Notes under the pieces: generated by a model | What the model saw: the letters and a program-made list of their open reading frames with translations, nothing else | The model's database searches: none | Told to the model about the DNA's origin: nothing | Shown: in pieces, positions 8,290-17,375 of the stretch | Layout: the number at the start of each line of letters is the position of its first letter | How positions within the stretch are numbered: the stretch's first letter is position 1 | Made by a program: the position numbers and the translations under genes | NCBI GenBank assembly: GCA_028280415.1 | Contig: JANQLV010000056.1 | Coordinates: 1-45,788 of the forward strand | Reading direction: 5' to 3' | From: Saprospiraceae bacterium | GTDB lineage: Bacteria; Bacteroidota; Bacteroidia; Chitinophagales; Saprospiraceae | DNA length: 45,788 nt

Positions 8290-9549
8290 TTATTTAGCAA
8301 TTACAGATGTTTTTTCAAAGATATCCATCTCGACCTGGTTTCGGATCAAATCCTCAAAAGTCTCTCTTTTGCGAATGAGATAATCTTTCCCTTCGTGAAT
8401 TAATACTTCTGCCGGACGATACCTTGAATTGTAATTCGAAGCCATGCTGAAGCAATAAGCTCCGGCATTGTAGAAAGCTAAAATATCGCCTTCTCTGATC
8501 TCCGAAATTTTGCGATTAACGCCAAAAGTATCCGTCTCACAAATATAACCTACTACTGTATAAATCCGGGGTTTAGCCGCAGGATTCGAAACATTTACAA
8601 TATTATGGTGCGCATTGTAAAACATGGGCCGAATGAGGTGATTTAATCCGGAATCCACACCGGCTATGACCATGGAGGTTGTCTGCTTGACCACATTTAC
8701 TTTTGTTAAAAAATATCCAGCCTCAGAAACCAGAAATTTCCCTGGTTCAAACATGAGTGTAAGATCACTGCCGTAATTTTCACAAAATTTATTAAAACGC
8801 TCGGATAACTTCTCCCCCAGTTCCTCAATATCTGTAGCAATATCATTTTCTTTATAGGGTACTTTAAAGCCCGAGCCAAAATCGATGTATTTCAAAGATT
8901 TAAAATGCCGGGCACTGTTGAAAAGGATTTCGGCGCCACGCAAAAATACATCCGCATCAAGAATGTCCGAGCCAGTGTGCATGTGCAAACCTTCGACTGT
9001 AAGCCCGGTAGCTTCTACCACGCGTACAACGTGCGGCAACTGATGAATAGAAATACCAAACTTTGAATCTATATGGCCAACCGATATTTTCGAAGAGCCT
9101 CCGGCCATGATATGCGGGTTAATTCTTACACAAATCGGTACATCGCTGTAAACATGCCCGAACTGTTCGAGAATGGAAATATTATCGATATTTATTTTTA
9201 CACCCAGTGCCTGCGCCATTTCTATTTCTTCCAGGGATACACAATTGGGTGTAAAAATAATTTCACCGGGTGCAAAACCGGCTCTTAATCCAAGTTGAAC
9301 TTCCTGAATAGAAACAGTATCCAATCCGGCATCCAATTGTTTAAAAAAACGAAGCACATTGATATTGGTTAAGGCTTTACAGGCATAATTGATCTTGAGT
9401 TTCTTGACCTTGAAAGCAGATGTTAATCTTTCAAACTGACGTTTCATGATTGCGGTATCATAAACGTATAAGGGACAATCATACTTTTCGCAGAGCGCCA
9501 TAGGATCAAGGCCATTGCTTAACTCATAAGCTCCGTTTACTAATTCCAT
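8290..9549 (-). CDS. lysA: Diaminopimelate decarboxylase
   Basis: 419 aa fold-type III PLP enzyme that decarboxylates meso-diaminopimelate to L-lysine, the last step of lysine synthesis. The PLP lysine is K58 in INYACKALTN. The barrel shows HMHTGSDI and the glycine-rich phosphate-binding IDFGSGF, and the C-terminal domain has FEPGKFLV, the active-site CETD (GYICETD) and GAYCFSMASNYNSRYRPAE. Length is normal for the family. The ATG at 9549 is the first in frame. A TAnnTTTG box lies 30 nt upstream on the minus strand. First gene of the operon running to valS. Confidence 0.93.
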   Translation of the reverse strand: MELVNGAYELSNGLDPMALCEKYDCPLYVYDTAIMKRQFERLTSAFKVKKLKINYACKALTNINVLRFFKQLDAGLDTVSIQEVQLGLRAGFAPGEIIFTPNCVSLEEIEMAQALGVKINIDNISILEQFGHVYSDVPICVRINPHIMAGGSSKISVGHIDSKFGISIHQLPHVVRVVEATGLTVEGLHMHTGSDILDADVFLRGAEILFNSARHFKSLKYIDFGSGFKVPYKENDIATDIEELGEKLSERFNKFCENYGSDLTLMFEPGKFLVSEAGYFLTKVNVVKQTTSMVIAGVDSGLNHLIRPMFYNAHHNIVNVSNPAAKPRIYTVVGYICETDTFGVNRKISEIREGDILAFYNAGAYCFSMASNYNSRYRPAEVLIHEGKDYLIRKRETFEDLIRNQVEMDIFEKTSVIAK

Positions 9550-9578
9550 ATTAAAAAAATTTGATTTATAAATGCTTG

Positions 9579-9586
9579 CAAAGATA
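9579..9586 (-). promoter_or_regulatory. Candidate -7 box for the lysA operon
   Basis: Read on the minus strand this is TATCTTTG, an exact TAnnTTTG match 29 nt before the lysA ATG. No TTTG is found 19-20 nt further upstream. Confidence 0.5.
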
Positions 9587-9803
9587 GTTTTTTTATATAA
9601 AATATCACTTGCTATTCTTTATCTCTGATCATTCAATATCCAATCCTATAAACACAAAAAGCCTTCTTCCCGCACCTTTCCTATCCCTGATTCATCTACC
9701 ACTAAAACTTGTCCTGCTTCGGTTATCTCTTAATCTTTTTCTACATTCTTCACACCAAAATAGTTCACGAATACATCTAAGGAGAAAAGCCAGGAAATCT
9801 TTT

Positions 9804-9817
9804 CGTAAAATTTTACG
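9804..9817. promoter_or_regulatory. 14-bp perfect palindrome before the sigma factor gene
   Basis: CGTAAAATTTTACG is self-complementary over all 14 bases and ends 8 nt before the ATG at 9826. Its position suits a repressor or autoregulator operator, but no known site is matched. Confidence 0.4.
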
Positions 9818-9825
9818 TAATTTCA

Positions 9826-10383
9826 ATGATACCGAAAACTACCTACGTGAACGAAAAAGAACTCATACGAGCATGTCAACGCCAAGAGCGCAAAGCTCAG
9901 AAGTTGTTATTTGACCGCTATTCAGCTAAAATGTTAGGAATTTGCCGCCGTTATGTCAAACGACAAGAAGATGCCGAAGATGTTATGATTGAAGGTATGT
10001 ACAAAATCATGACAAAAATCAATCAGTACAGTGGCAGTGGTAGTTTTGAGGGATGGATGCGACGAATTATGGTTAACGAAGCCTTAATGTTTTTGCGTAA
10101 AGCACATAATTTCAAAGTCAGTGTTGAAATCAGTAATATCCAAATCCATTCAAAGGTTACCGTGGAAGATGATCTGGCCGCCGAGGATATTATAAAATTA
10201 CTCGAAAAACTACCTACTGGTTATCGAACAGTATTCAACTTATATGTAATTGAAGGATACAAACACCGGGAAATTGCCGAGATTTTGGATATTAGTATCA
10301 ATACCTCAAAATCGCAATTGATTCTGGCGAAAAAGCGTTTGCAAGCTTTAGTGGAGCAAAACAGAATGCCGGGAGTAGGTTAA
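9826..10383 (+). CDS. RNA polymerase sigma factor, sigma-70 ECF subfamily
   Basis: 185 aa, the usual ECF length. Region sigma-2 is at about 24-95 (LLFDRYSAKMLGICRRYV, EDAEDVMIEGMYKIM, FEGWMRRIMVNEALMFLRK) and sigma-4 at about 123-175, with a helix-turn-helix HREIAEILDISINTSKSQL. It directs RNA polymerase to an unknown set of promoters. The gene is followed 8 nt later by a small membrane protein, the usual arrangement of an ECF sigma and its anti-sigma or regulatory partner. A perfect palindrome lies directly upstream. No better internal start is apparent. Confidence 0.93.
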   Translation: MIPKTTYVNEKELIRACQRQERKAQKLLFDRYSAKMLGICRRYVKRQEDAEDVMIEGMYKIMTKINQYSGSGSFEGWMRRIMVNEALMFLRKAHNFKVSVEISNIQIHSKVTVEDDLAAEDIIKLLEKLPTGYRTVFNLYVIEGYKHREIAEILDISINTSKSQLILAKKRLQALVEQNRMPGVG

Positions 10384-10391
10384 ACTATATT

Positions 10392-10838
10392 TTGAAAAAA
10401 CAAAAATCTTTAGAATTGAAATCTAAAAAAGACATATCCGATTTAATCAAGGCCAATGTGTATAAGCTCGAAGAGCGTCCTTCGAAAAAGGCCTGGGAGC
10501 AGCTGGAAAGCCGTTTGGATCAACATGCCAGGCGAAGAAGTTTTTCATTCCGGCAAATCATATCAATTGCCGCAAGTATCGTAGGGATTGCCGGTATTAC
10601 GGCTCTGATTACCCTTTCCTTCCAAAGAGGTGAAAATGATATTGCTGCCGAAGGTGTAAATGCTGTAGAGCCATTTCTTATCGAAGCCGTAGAAAATATC
10701 AATGAAGAAGAAAAGGGGTTTTATAAAGTTGTAGAGTTTCAAAAAAAATATCAGGATCGCCTCTCCAATCCAGACTTTCAGGAAGGGAAGCGAAAAAAGA
10801 TTACCGTTGCGAATTCTTCCTCTGCTACGGCAAACTAA
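10392..10838 (+). CDS. Small single-pass membrane protein, putative anti-sigma partner
   Basis: 148 aa with no family I recognise. It begins at TTG (10392), 8 nt after the sigma factor stop; no in-frame ATG is available near the N-terminus. Residues 1-53 are charged and cytoplasmic in character, with a helix (KKAWEQLESRLDQHARRR) of the kind that often binds sigma factors. Residues 54-76 form one transmembrane segment, and about 70 acidic to basic residues follow on the outside. It lacks the HxxxCxxC zinc motif of ZAS anti-sigma factors. The role as anti-sigma factor rests on gene order and topology alone. Confidence 0.65.
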   Translation: MKKQKSLELKSKKDISDLIKANVYKLEERPSKKAWEQLESRLDQHARRRSFSFRQIISIAASIVGIAGITALITLSFQRGENDIAAEGVNAVEPFLIEAVENINEEEKGFYKVVEFQKKYQDRLSNPDFQEGKRKKITVANSSSATAN

Positions 10839-10872
10839 TACAACAAATAGAAAGCTTATAACAAACGCTTGC

Positions 10873-13800
10873 TCAATGCTTGGTTTTCGCATCCTCTTTT
10901 AGCGATTTTTTAAATTCAGAAGGTGTCTTACCCATTTCCAGTTTAAATGATTTTATAAAAGACTGGCGGTTATTGTAACCGACGCTATAAGCGATGTCAT
11001 TCATATTTCCGCTATTGGTTCGAATAAGTTCTACCGCTTTTTGAATGCGGAGGGTTCGAATAAATTCCAAAATATTCTTGCCGGTTAGTGCTTTTAGTTT
11101 GGTATAAAGATTCGTGCGGCTCATTCCAATGAGCAGGGTGAAGCGCTCTACATTGAATTCAGAATCACATAAATGATTCCGGACCACACTAAGGGCTTTT
11201 TCCAAAAACTCCTGATCGAGCTTGTTGACAGCCATTTCCTCTACGGCAATCTTTTTATCTGCCCTGAATAATTGTTTTAACCTCCTTCTTTGCAAGATCA
11301 AATTCCGGCTCCTGATAATCAATTCCCGTCTGTTAAAGGGTTTTATCAAATAATCATCTACCCCAATTTTCAAACCTTCCAGTTTACTGTTCATCGAAGC
11401 TTTTGCGGTAAGCAGGATGATCGGGGTATGGCTGATCTGCAAATCTTTTCTAACTGCTTTCGCAAATGCCATTCCGTCCATTACGGGCATCATGATATCA
11501 CAAATTATCAAGTCCGGATTAAAATGACGGGTCCTTTTTAAAGCTTCTTTACCATTTACTGCCGTTTCCACATTTCCCAACTCAGATAGTACACTGGTCA
11601 AATATTCCATTACCTCTTTATTGTCTTCAACCAACAAGATTTTATGATTTCGGGCTTGTTCGGTATTAATATTTTTGAGCTCAGTTATTTCGGGATCAAT
11701 TTTAGCAGGCGGTAAAGATTCTTTGTAAACCTGATTTTTATCGAAAGGCAAAAAGATAGTAAATGTTGTGCCCTGCCCTACTTCACTCTTTACGCTTATT
11801 TCTCCTTCGTGTAGTGCTACAATTTCTTTCACCAGCGCCAAACCTATCCCCGTGCCTCGCTGACTGTATTTGTCTACTTGATAATAACGATCAAAAATCC
11901 GGGCCTGATGTTCGACCGGGATTCCTTCTCCCTGATCTGTCATGGATATCCTAAGTCCAGTATTACTATCTTGTAAAACGATCAGTAATTCACTATCAGG
12001 AGGGCTATACCTAAGTGCATTGCTTAACAAATTTGAAATGACCCTTTCCATTTTCACTTTATCGATATCGATCAGTTGATATGCGCTTTCATTTTCTATT
12101 TTGATTTGAATATTTCTTTTTTCGGCAATATGCAGAAAATTCCGAAATACATTCCGGATCAATAGATCGACATTGCAACGTTCTCTTTTGAGTGATATGT
12201 TTCCGCTTTCCAGTTTTGCAAGGTCAAGTGTCTGGTTAACTAATTCCAATAGTTTATTGGCATTAGTATGCATCATTTTCAAAAGTTTGGCTTGCATTTT
12301 TACATCCCCGTTAATCATTGATTCCAGGGGGCTTAGAATTAAGGTCAGAGGCGTCCGGAACTCATGTGAGATATTGGTAAAAAGATGGGCCCTGAGTTTG
12401 GCAATTTCCAGTTGCTGCCTGGTTTTCAGATGTTCTTTCTCCAAAGTCATTTTGCTATTCATCAATTGTAGTTTTTCTGTTCGTTTACGCCATTTGAAGC
12501 GATTGAAGAAGAGATAAGAACTCAATCCCAAAATGAGTAATAAAAAGAATAATAATAACAAATACGACTGCTTTCTGGATAGTTCACTTTTCTGATGATC
12601 CAGCAGGAGCGATTGCATTGCTTTTTCTTGTTGCAATTTTTCAATTTCCCTTTCTTTTTCCCGCGTTTCATAAACTACCCTGATCGCATTAATTTCCTTA
12701 TTATTCGCAGCTTGTTGAATGCTATCTTTTAAACTGGCATGTTGTTGATAAAAATTCAGAGAGGTTTCGAAGTCTCCTATTTTTGTATAAGCCTGAGAAA
12801 GTATTTTGAAATAATCCGATTGCTCTTTTTTATTTATAAATTTTAAGTTTCGGCCAAGTCCTTGATTCAAGATAGAAATACTTTTTTCATACTCTTTTTT
12901 ATCAAAATAGATTTCCCCTTTTTTACAAAAAACCGATAAATAAAAATGTGCTAAATTATTTTTATTTTCTTCGCTAATAAAGCTTTCCAATTGAAAAAGC
13001 ATAAGCATTGCCGCTTCATAATTTTTCGCTTCCTGATAAATATCGCAAAGCTGTAAATACGATTTAATTACCAAAGGTGGGGACTGGATTTCACGAGCAA
13101 GACTCAAGGCATTATGGACGGTATTTTCTGCTTTGGAGAATTGTCTTTTTTCCAGAAAAGCTTCGCCCAGATGAAGTTGTATTTCGGCGATATGATTATT
13201 GAGCTTGGATGCCAGAGCCAGTTCTTCCGCTTTTTCGAGATACGCAATGGATTTATCGAGATCATTCCAGATTTTATACAAAGTTCCAAGACCTTGCCGG
13301 GAGACAAGCTCCAGGGTTGGTAACTCTACGTTCCGGTTAATCTCAATTATTTTAAAATAATACTCTGCCGCTTTTTCATAAGCTCCCAGATCAAAATAAG
13401 TCTTGGCAATCTGTTCGTATACATAAGCCAGGCGCATTTGATCATTATGTTTTTCACACAATTCAGCCGCTTCAAAAAAAGCAATTAATCCATCTTCAAT
13501 TGCACCGGTTGTACAATGTAAATCCCCCAAAATCGCATAATAATAAATTAAATGAGGTTCGTAGCTGATTAATGGTTTGCTCTCTTCCAGCAAATCAAAA
13601 GCCCTTTCGTATTCTCCGAGTTTAGTATAACTACTCGCCAAACCAAAAATAATGGTCCCGATATAAACATCCTTTTCCAGTGTCCGGGAAATTTCCAGTG
13701 CCCGGTTATAATATTCAATGCTTTCTTTGAAAGCGCCTCGCTGAGCATAAATCTGAGCTAACCTGCTATAGGTATTACTTTCGTATTTACGATGCTTGTG

Positions 13801-14163
13801 TTCGATAAAAATATTTAAAGCTGCCTGGTAAAGTGATTCTGCTTTTTCATAATCATCCAACAGATGATAACAATGACCTAATATTTCCTGAGCCCTGCCC
13901 AGTCCTATAGACAAATTAATTTCCCTGGCTAATTCCACCGCCTCCTCTGAATACTTTTTAGCTTCCACAAGATTGATATAGCTCATCTCAATGGAAATAT
14001 CAACGAGCAAAAATACTTTTGCACTATCCGTCTTATGAGGCAACTCGCTCATGAGACTGTCAATAATCGGATTTGATTGTGCGTATAAAGATTTACCTGT
14101 AAAAAGAGAAAGCAGTAGCAAAGGGAGCAATAGCCTGATCCAGACATGTGAGTTATTATTCAT
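10873..14163 (-). CDS. Hybrid two-component system protein: TPR sensor, histidine kinase, receiver, AraC-type output
   Basis: 1096 aa one-polypeptide signalling system. Order: signal peptide (1-29); a long TPR solenoid outside the cytoplasmic membrane (about 45-490, repeats such as LGHCYHLLDDYEKAESLY); a coiled coil (495-532); one membrane helix (533-553); a HisKA domain with the phospho-acceptor H600 in NISHEFRTPL; an HATPase_c domain (about 700-807, with NLLSNA, DQGEGIP and GTGIGLALVK); a receiver domain (840-955, D889 in ICDIMMPVMDG); and an AraC-type DNA-binding domain (about 990-1090). Bacteroidota HTCS regulators of glycan loci have the same back half but usually a beta-propeller sensor. 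The TPR front suggests protein or peptide sensing; targets are unknown. It converges on the ECF pair with a 34-nt gap. Confidence 0.93.
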   Translation of the reverse strand: MNNNSHVWIRLLLPLLLLSLFTGKSLYAQSNPIIDSLMSELPHKTDSAKVFLLVDISIEMSYINLVEAKKYSEEAVELAREINLSIGLGRAQEILGHCYHLLDDYEKAESLYQAALNIFIEHKHRKYESNTYSRLAQIYAQRGAFKESIEYYNRALEISRTLEKDVYIGTIIFGLASSYTKLGEYERAFDLLEESKPLISYEPHLIYYYAILGDLHCTTGAIEDGLIAFFEAAELCEKHNDQMRLAYVYEQIAKTYFDLGAYEKAAEYYFKIIEINRNVELPTLELVSRQGLGTLYKIWNDLDKSIAYLEKAEELALASKLNNHIAEIQLHLGEAFLEKRQFSKAENTVHNALSLAREIQSPPLVIKSYLQLCDIYQEAKNYEAAMLMLFQLESFISEENKNNLAHFYLSVFCKKGEIYFDKKEYEKSISILNQGLGRNLKFINKKEQSDYFKILSQAYTKIGDFETSLNFYQQHASLKDSIQQAANNKEINAIRVVYETREKEREIEKLQQEKAMQSLLLDHQKSELSRKQSYLLLLFFLLLILGLSSYLFFNRFKWRKRTEKLQLMNSKMTLEKEHLKTRQQLEIAKLRAHLFTNISHEFRTPLTLILSPLESMINGDVKMQAKLLKMMHTNANKLLELVNQTLDLAKLESGNISLKRERCNVDLLIRNVFRNFLHIAEKRNIQIKIENESAYQLIDIDKVKMERVISNLLSNALRYSPPDSELLIVLQDSNTGLRISMTDQGEGIPVEHQARIFDRYYQVDKYSQRGTGIGLALVKEIVALHEGEISVKSEVGQGTTFTIFLPFDKNQVYKESLPPAKIDPEITELKNINTEQARNHKILLVEDNKEVMEYLTSVLSELGNVETAVNGKEALKRTRHFNPDLIICDIMMPVMDGMAFAKAVRKDLQISHTPIILLTAKASMNSKLEGLKIGVDDYLIKPFNRRELIIRSRNLILQRRRLKQLFRADKKIAVEEMAVNKLDQEFLEKALSVVRNHLCDSEFNVERFTLLIGMSRTNLYTKLKALTGKNILEFIRTLRIQKAVELIRTNSGNMNDIAYSVGYNNRQSFIKSFKLEMGKTPSEFKKSLKEDAKTKH

Positions 14164-14666
14164 AGCATGTAAATGGTTTGCGCAAAACTCTGTACTTATC
14201 AGAAAAAACTAATAAGTAAGCCGTAATACGAACGAATTAAAATTATAGTCTAAATCTTATTTGTTAAGGTCTCTGAGAGGGTTTGCATCTGAGATAAGTT
14301 GACCGGTCTGGATTTGTTTTCGAAAATACTTATCCACTCTAAAATAATTTATTTTAACACAAATAAATTATTTTTCCAAGATAAACCTTAGCAGATACTG
14401 TCGAAAAGATAATTTGTTGTCATTTTTGGATATTTAATTGAGCATCAAGGTCCTCTTTTTGCGGTCAAAATTAGAGATGTTTCAAAACCTGATACATTAG
14501 GACAATTTCCTTACAAGCAAAACTGAATATTTCACTTATCTCCGATTTTTAGAATTTGATATTACCGAGAACGCATTGTTTTTGACAATCATACTAAAAA
14601 GCGAGTATTGATTCTATATTCGATAACACAAGTGAGGGACCTTCATCTAGCAGAAATATAAAAGCA
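14164..14666. other. 503-nt intergenic region
   Basis: AT-rich, no credible gene and no tRNA. It holds the upstream region of the hybrid regulator gene (minus strand). An exact minus-strand TAnnTTTG box occurs at 14466-14473, but it is about 300 nt from the start codon and has no matching -33 element, so I do not call it a promoter. Confidence 0.45.
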
Positions 14667-15917
14667 TCAAGCCTTAAACGGATGGCGAGCCTGCCACTCC
14701 TGTTGGGGACGCAGGTATTCGAGGATGGGTTTTACAAATTTGTTGGAAAAAGAATTCCGGTGGCGGAGATAACAATACATTTCTTCGGCTACTGCTCCAA
14801 TAGAACTTTTAATTTCCATCGCAGTACGGGCAAAGATTATTTCGTGTACCTGTTGAGACAGGCCTTCCTTGACAATATCGTAGAGGATATTAAGATAGAT
14901 TTGATAATCGCGGTTAAGGGATTGGTCAAAGCCCAGAAAGTGGGCTTCTAATTCTTGATTATTAAGGAAAGTGGTGTAAAAACCAACCAGTTCGCCTTTG
15001 AGATAATAACCGGTAAGCTTGAAGGCTTCGGGAAAAGTTTTCTTTAGACACAACAAGTATTGTTTATTCAGGTTTACCATATTAAAGCCGGAGTTTTCGG
15101 CAATCCCTTCGTACAATTCATAAAGCCGATCCAGGTTTTCTTCAATCATTGTAACATCAAAGGGTACTTTCTCAAAATCTTTCCCTTTTTTAAAAGCCCT
15201 TTTCGTACGCACCCGGTATTTCGATAACATTGAAGCTGTATAATCCTCAAAGCTTTTCCACTCCGGACGAATACGCATAACCATATTGGGTTGAACGGTA
15301 AATTCGTTAAAAGAAAACTTTTTAGCGAACTCAGAAGAATAGGCCCTGTTTCGTTCGTAAAAATCTTTTAGTAAAGTCCCCGACAGGCGTCTCCCTTTTC
15401 GATTTAATTGGTTCAGTGTATAATTTAAAGCTTCATCCAGCAATTCAATGGACTCCTTTTTACTAATCAAACTTTCCTTAAAGAAAGTACCATGTTCACC
15501 TGTCAATAACAAATTACCATTGATCAAAACGTTGAACTCTGCTTTACTTGCTACTAATCCTTTGATAAAACGTGCAAAAGTAGTAAAGAAACAGGGTGGT
15601 TTTTTATCATCTTTTTGCTGAATATTCTTGTCTGCTTTAAAAAACTGTACCTGACACATAGCCACTCCGGCAGGATGCTTATCCTTGTAAAATAACAAAT
15701 AGCAAAACTCCATTCCTTTGGGCGGATGCTTTTCAACCACAGACAGATAATCGAGATTTAAAAACACATTATCAGCAGGAGCTGCTTCTGCCCAATGATG
15801 TGGATTGATAGCATCTACCGAATGATAAAGCACTACACTTGTGCCCTTGAGAGATAGTAATTTTCCTAAAGGTGCAGATGTTTCCAAAATACTTGTTGGA
15901 GTAACTTTACTATTCAT
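14667..15917 (-). CDS. GNAT-fold protein, FemAB/BioF2-like
   Basis: 416 aa, cytoplasmic, no signal peptide. The N-terminal half has a FemAB-like beginning (NVFLNLDYLSVVEKH, then a hydrophobic strand with HPAGVAMCQVQFF). The C-terminal half looks like a GNAT acyltransferase domain (about 230-400): a basic KYRVRTKRAFKKGKDF stretch, LYELYEGIAENSGFNM, then YYLKGELVGFYTTFLNNQELEAHFLGFD. Proteins of this type transfer acyl or aminoacyl groups; the substrate cannot be read from the sequence. The gene stands alone on the minus strand, separated by 88 nt from the upstream acetyltransferase. I am sure of a real gene, less of the family subgroup. Confidence 0.7.
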   Translation of the reverse strand: MNSKVTPTSILETSAPLGKLLSLKGTSVVLYHSVDAINPHHWAEAAPADNVFLNLDYLSVVEKHPPKGMEFCYLLFYKDKHPAGVAMCQVQFFKADKNIQQKDDKKPPCFFTTFARFIKGLVASKAEFNVLINGNLLLTGEHGTFFKESLISKKESIELLDEALNYTLNQLNRKGRRLSGTLLKDFYERNRAYSSEFAKKFSFNEFTVQPNMVMRIRPEWKSFEDYTASMLSKYRVRTKRAFKKGKDFEKVPFDVTMIEENLDRLYELYEGIAENSGFNMVNLNKQYLLCLKKTFPEAFKLTGYYLKGELVGFYTTFLNNQELEAHFLGFDQSLNRDYQIYLNILYDIVKEGLSQQVHEIIFARTAMEIKSSIGAVAEEMYCYLRHRNSFSNKFVKPILEYLRPQQEWQARHPFKA

Positions 15918-16005
15918 AAATATTTATTCGACAGACGACTAAAATAACAAGTAGATTCCAATATTTGTTTCAGCGCCAGTTAATTAACAAATATTTCAGC
16001 TATAA

Positions 16006-16509
16006 TTAACAGTTGCTCTTTCTAAAATAGAATAACTCGTGCCCGTAATACCTGGCCACTCCGGCTCTCTCTAATCCCAATTTAAGCAGTACTTTTTGGG
16101 ACGGAATATTGGCTGGCATGGTCACTCCGACTATTTCCTTTAGCTTTAGATTCTCAAAACCGTGTACTAATAAACATTTTGAACCTTCTGTCGCATAACC
16201 AATACCCCAATGCTCCCTGAGTAAACGATAGCCGATCTCTATTTCGTCCGTATCATCCAGATATTTCAAACAAAACCAGCCAATCGACTTTTGATTATCC
16301 AGCCTCTCCGCAACGAAAATGCCAAGCCCCTCTTTGTCTGCATACTTTTCCACTCGCATATCTACATAATCCTGTGCATTTTGCAGAGAATTATCGGGTG
16401 GGCCAATGTATTTCATTACTTCAGCGTCCGAATTTAAAGCCCGGATCAGCGGAGCATCTGCTCTGGTCAATTTACGCAGGTATAGTCGTTCTGTCCTAAA
16501 GGAATTCAT
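16006..16509 (-). CDS. GNAT-family N-acetyltransferase, RimJ/RimL-like
   Basis: 167 aa single-domain acetyltransferase. It opens with TERLYLRKLTRADAPLIRALNSD, the usual start of the RimJ/RimL (Acetyltransf_3) group, and has IGYRLLREHWGIGYATEGSK, which carries the acetyl-CoA pyrophosphate loop, then PANIPSQKVLLKLGLER near the end. Relatives acetylate ribosomal-protein N-termini, amino acids or antibiotics; the substrate here is unknown. The frame is open to an ATG at 16590, but the extra 27 residues do not resemble the family, so I chose the ATG at 16509. The pyrophosphatase stop is at 16612, so the two genes are probably in one transcript. Confidence 0.83.
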   Translation of the reverse strand: MNSFRTERLYLRKLTRADAPLIRALNSDAEVMKYIGPPDNSLQNAQDYVDMRVEKYADKEGLGIFVAERLDNQKSIGWFCLKYLDDTDEIEIGYRLLREHWGIGYATEGSKCLLVHGFENLKLKEIVGVTMPANIPSQKVLLKLGLERAGVARYYGHELFYFRKSNC

Positions 16510-16611
16510 AGTCCGGTCTGTACGTACAAAATGCATATTGATTATAATATTCAGGGCACCACGACAGTCCCTGAGAATATATCGATTCAAGCGAGTCCCC
16601 GAGGCGGTTAA

Positions 16612-17217
16612 TTATTGCTTGATCGCCCATTTTTCCACCTCCGCTCTGGCAAAGATTTCGTCTTTCCAGGCAACCATCTCTACTTTACCCAAACCTTTAT
16701 AATTCAAAAACCAGTCCTTTATCATACGCTGGGCAATATTATATTCAATCATGAAGTCTTCAAATCTGGTTGCCTGGATTACCCGCAAGGTAGAATCTAC
16801 AGGTATGCCAATTAATTTGGTATCTACTTCGCCGCTATCCATCAACTCCAGCGCAGCAATCGGCAAAACTTCCACCACCGTTCCACTGGGAACACTTTCG
16901 GCGATAAGCAAGATATCCAAAGCATCCCCATCACCTCCTTTCGCCTCATCCATAAGCGTACCGGGAACGAATCCATAATTTCCAGGATATGGTAAAAAGT
17001 CAATCACGCGATCCTTTCCGTTTTCCTGATCGACTTTAAAAGACCGGGATTCATAGTCGTATTCTATTTTGTGATTGGTACCGGCGGGAATTTCCACAAC
17101 CATATTGATTCCTTTTGCTCCGAAGGCTTCAAGCGATTCTACATTCGGACGAAGATTTCTTTCCATTTTGCAATTGCAAAAAAAAGTAAGTATAAGTAAG
17201 AAAGTAGAATACCTCAT
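16612..17217 (-). CDS. ppa: Inorganic pyrophosphatase, with hydrophobic N-terminal segment
   Basis: 201 aa family I soluble pyrophosphatase, which hydrolyses PPi to phosphate. The metal-binding signature is DGDALD at 96-101 (A99 where many enzymes have proline), with YPGNYGFVPGT at 77-87 and VDTKLIG. Family I enzymes are normally cytoplasmic, but this one begins MRYSTFLLILTFFCNCK: a hydrophobic run ending in cysteines 14 and 16, like a lipoprotein signal although the lipobox is poor. The frame offers no better start immediately before the catalytic domain (next ATG at residue 18). A TAnnTTTG box lies about 25 nt upstream. Export would be unusual and is uncertain. Confidence 0.9.
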   Translation of the reverse strand: MRYSTFLLILTFFCNCKMERNLRPNVESLEAFGAKGINMVVEIPAGTNHKIEYDYESRSFKVDQENGKDRVIDFLPYPGNYGFVPGTLMDEAKGGDGDALDILLIAESVPSGTVVEVLPIAALELMDSGEVDTKLIGIPVDSTLRVIQATRFEDFMIEYNIAQRMIKDWFLNYKGLGKVEMVAWKDEIFARAEVEKWAIKQ

Positions 17218-17241
17218 TTTTAAGTTGTACTTTTATTTGCT

Positions 17242-17249
17242 CAAATGTA
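17242..17249 (-). promoter_or_regulatory. Candidate -7 box for ppa
   Basis: On the minus strand this reads TACATTTG, an exact TAnnTTTG match 24 nt before the ppa ATG. A -33 TTTG is not present at the expected distance. Confidence 0.45.
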
Positions 17250-17375
17250 GCACTAATCCTTAAAACGGGCAGATTTGAGGCTTTAATTTTCCGGGTTTGC
17301 CTCGTTTTAGTTTATGCCTTATGGATTTGTCCTAACTAATACATTTTTCTGAACAAAGAGCTAGTAATTTTAACC

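Noticed and set aside
9609-9914. 101-codon plus-strand frame overlapping the sigma factor start
   Set aside because: It overlaps the well-supported sigma factor gene in another frame and has no recognisable protein features.
14466-14473. TAnnTTTG box as promoter of the hybrid regulator gene
   Set aside because: About 300 nt from the start codon and without a -33 element; boxes of this kind are frequent by chance in AT-rich DNA.
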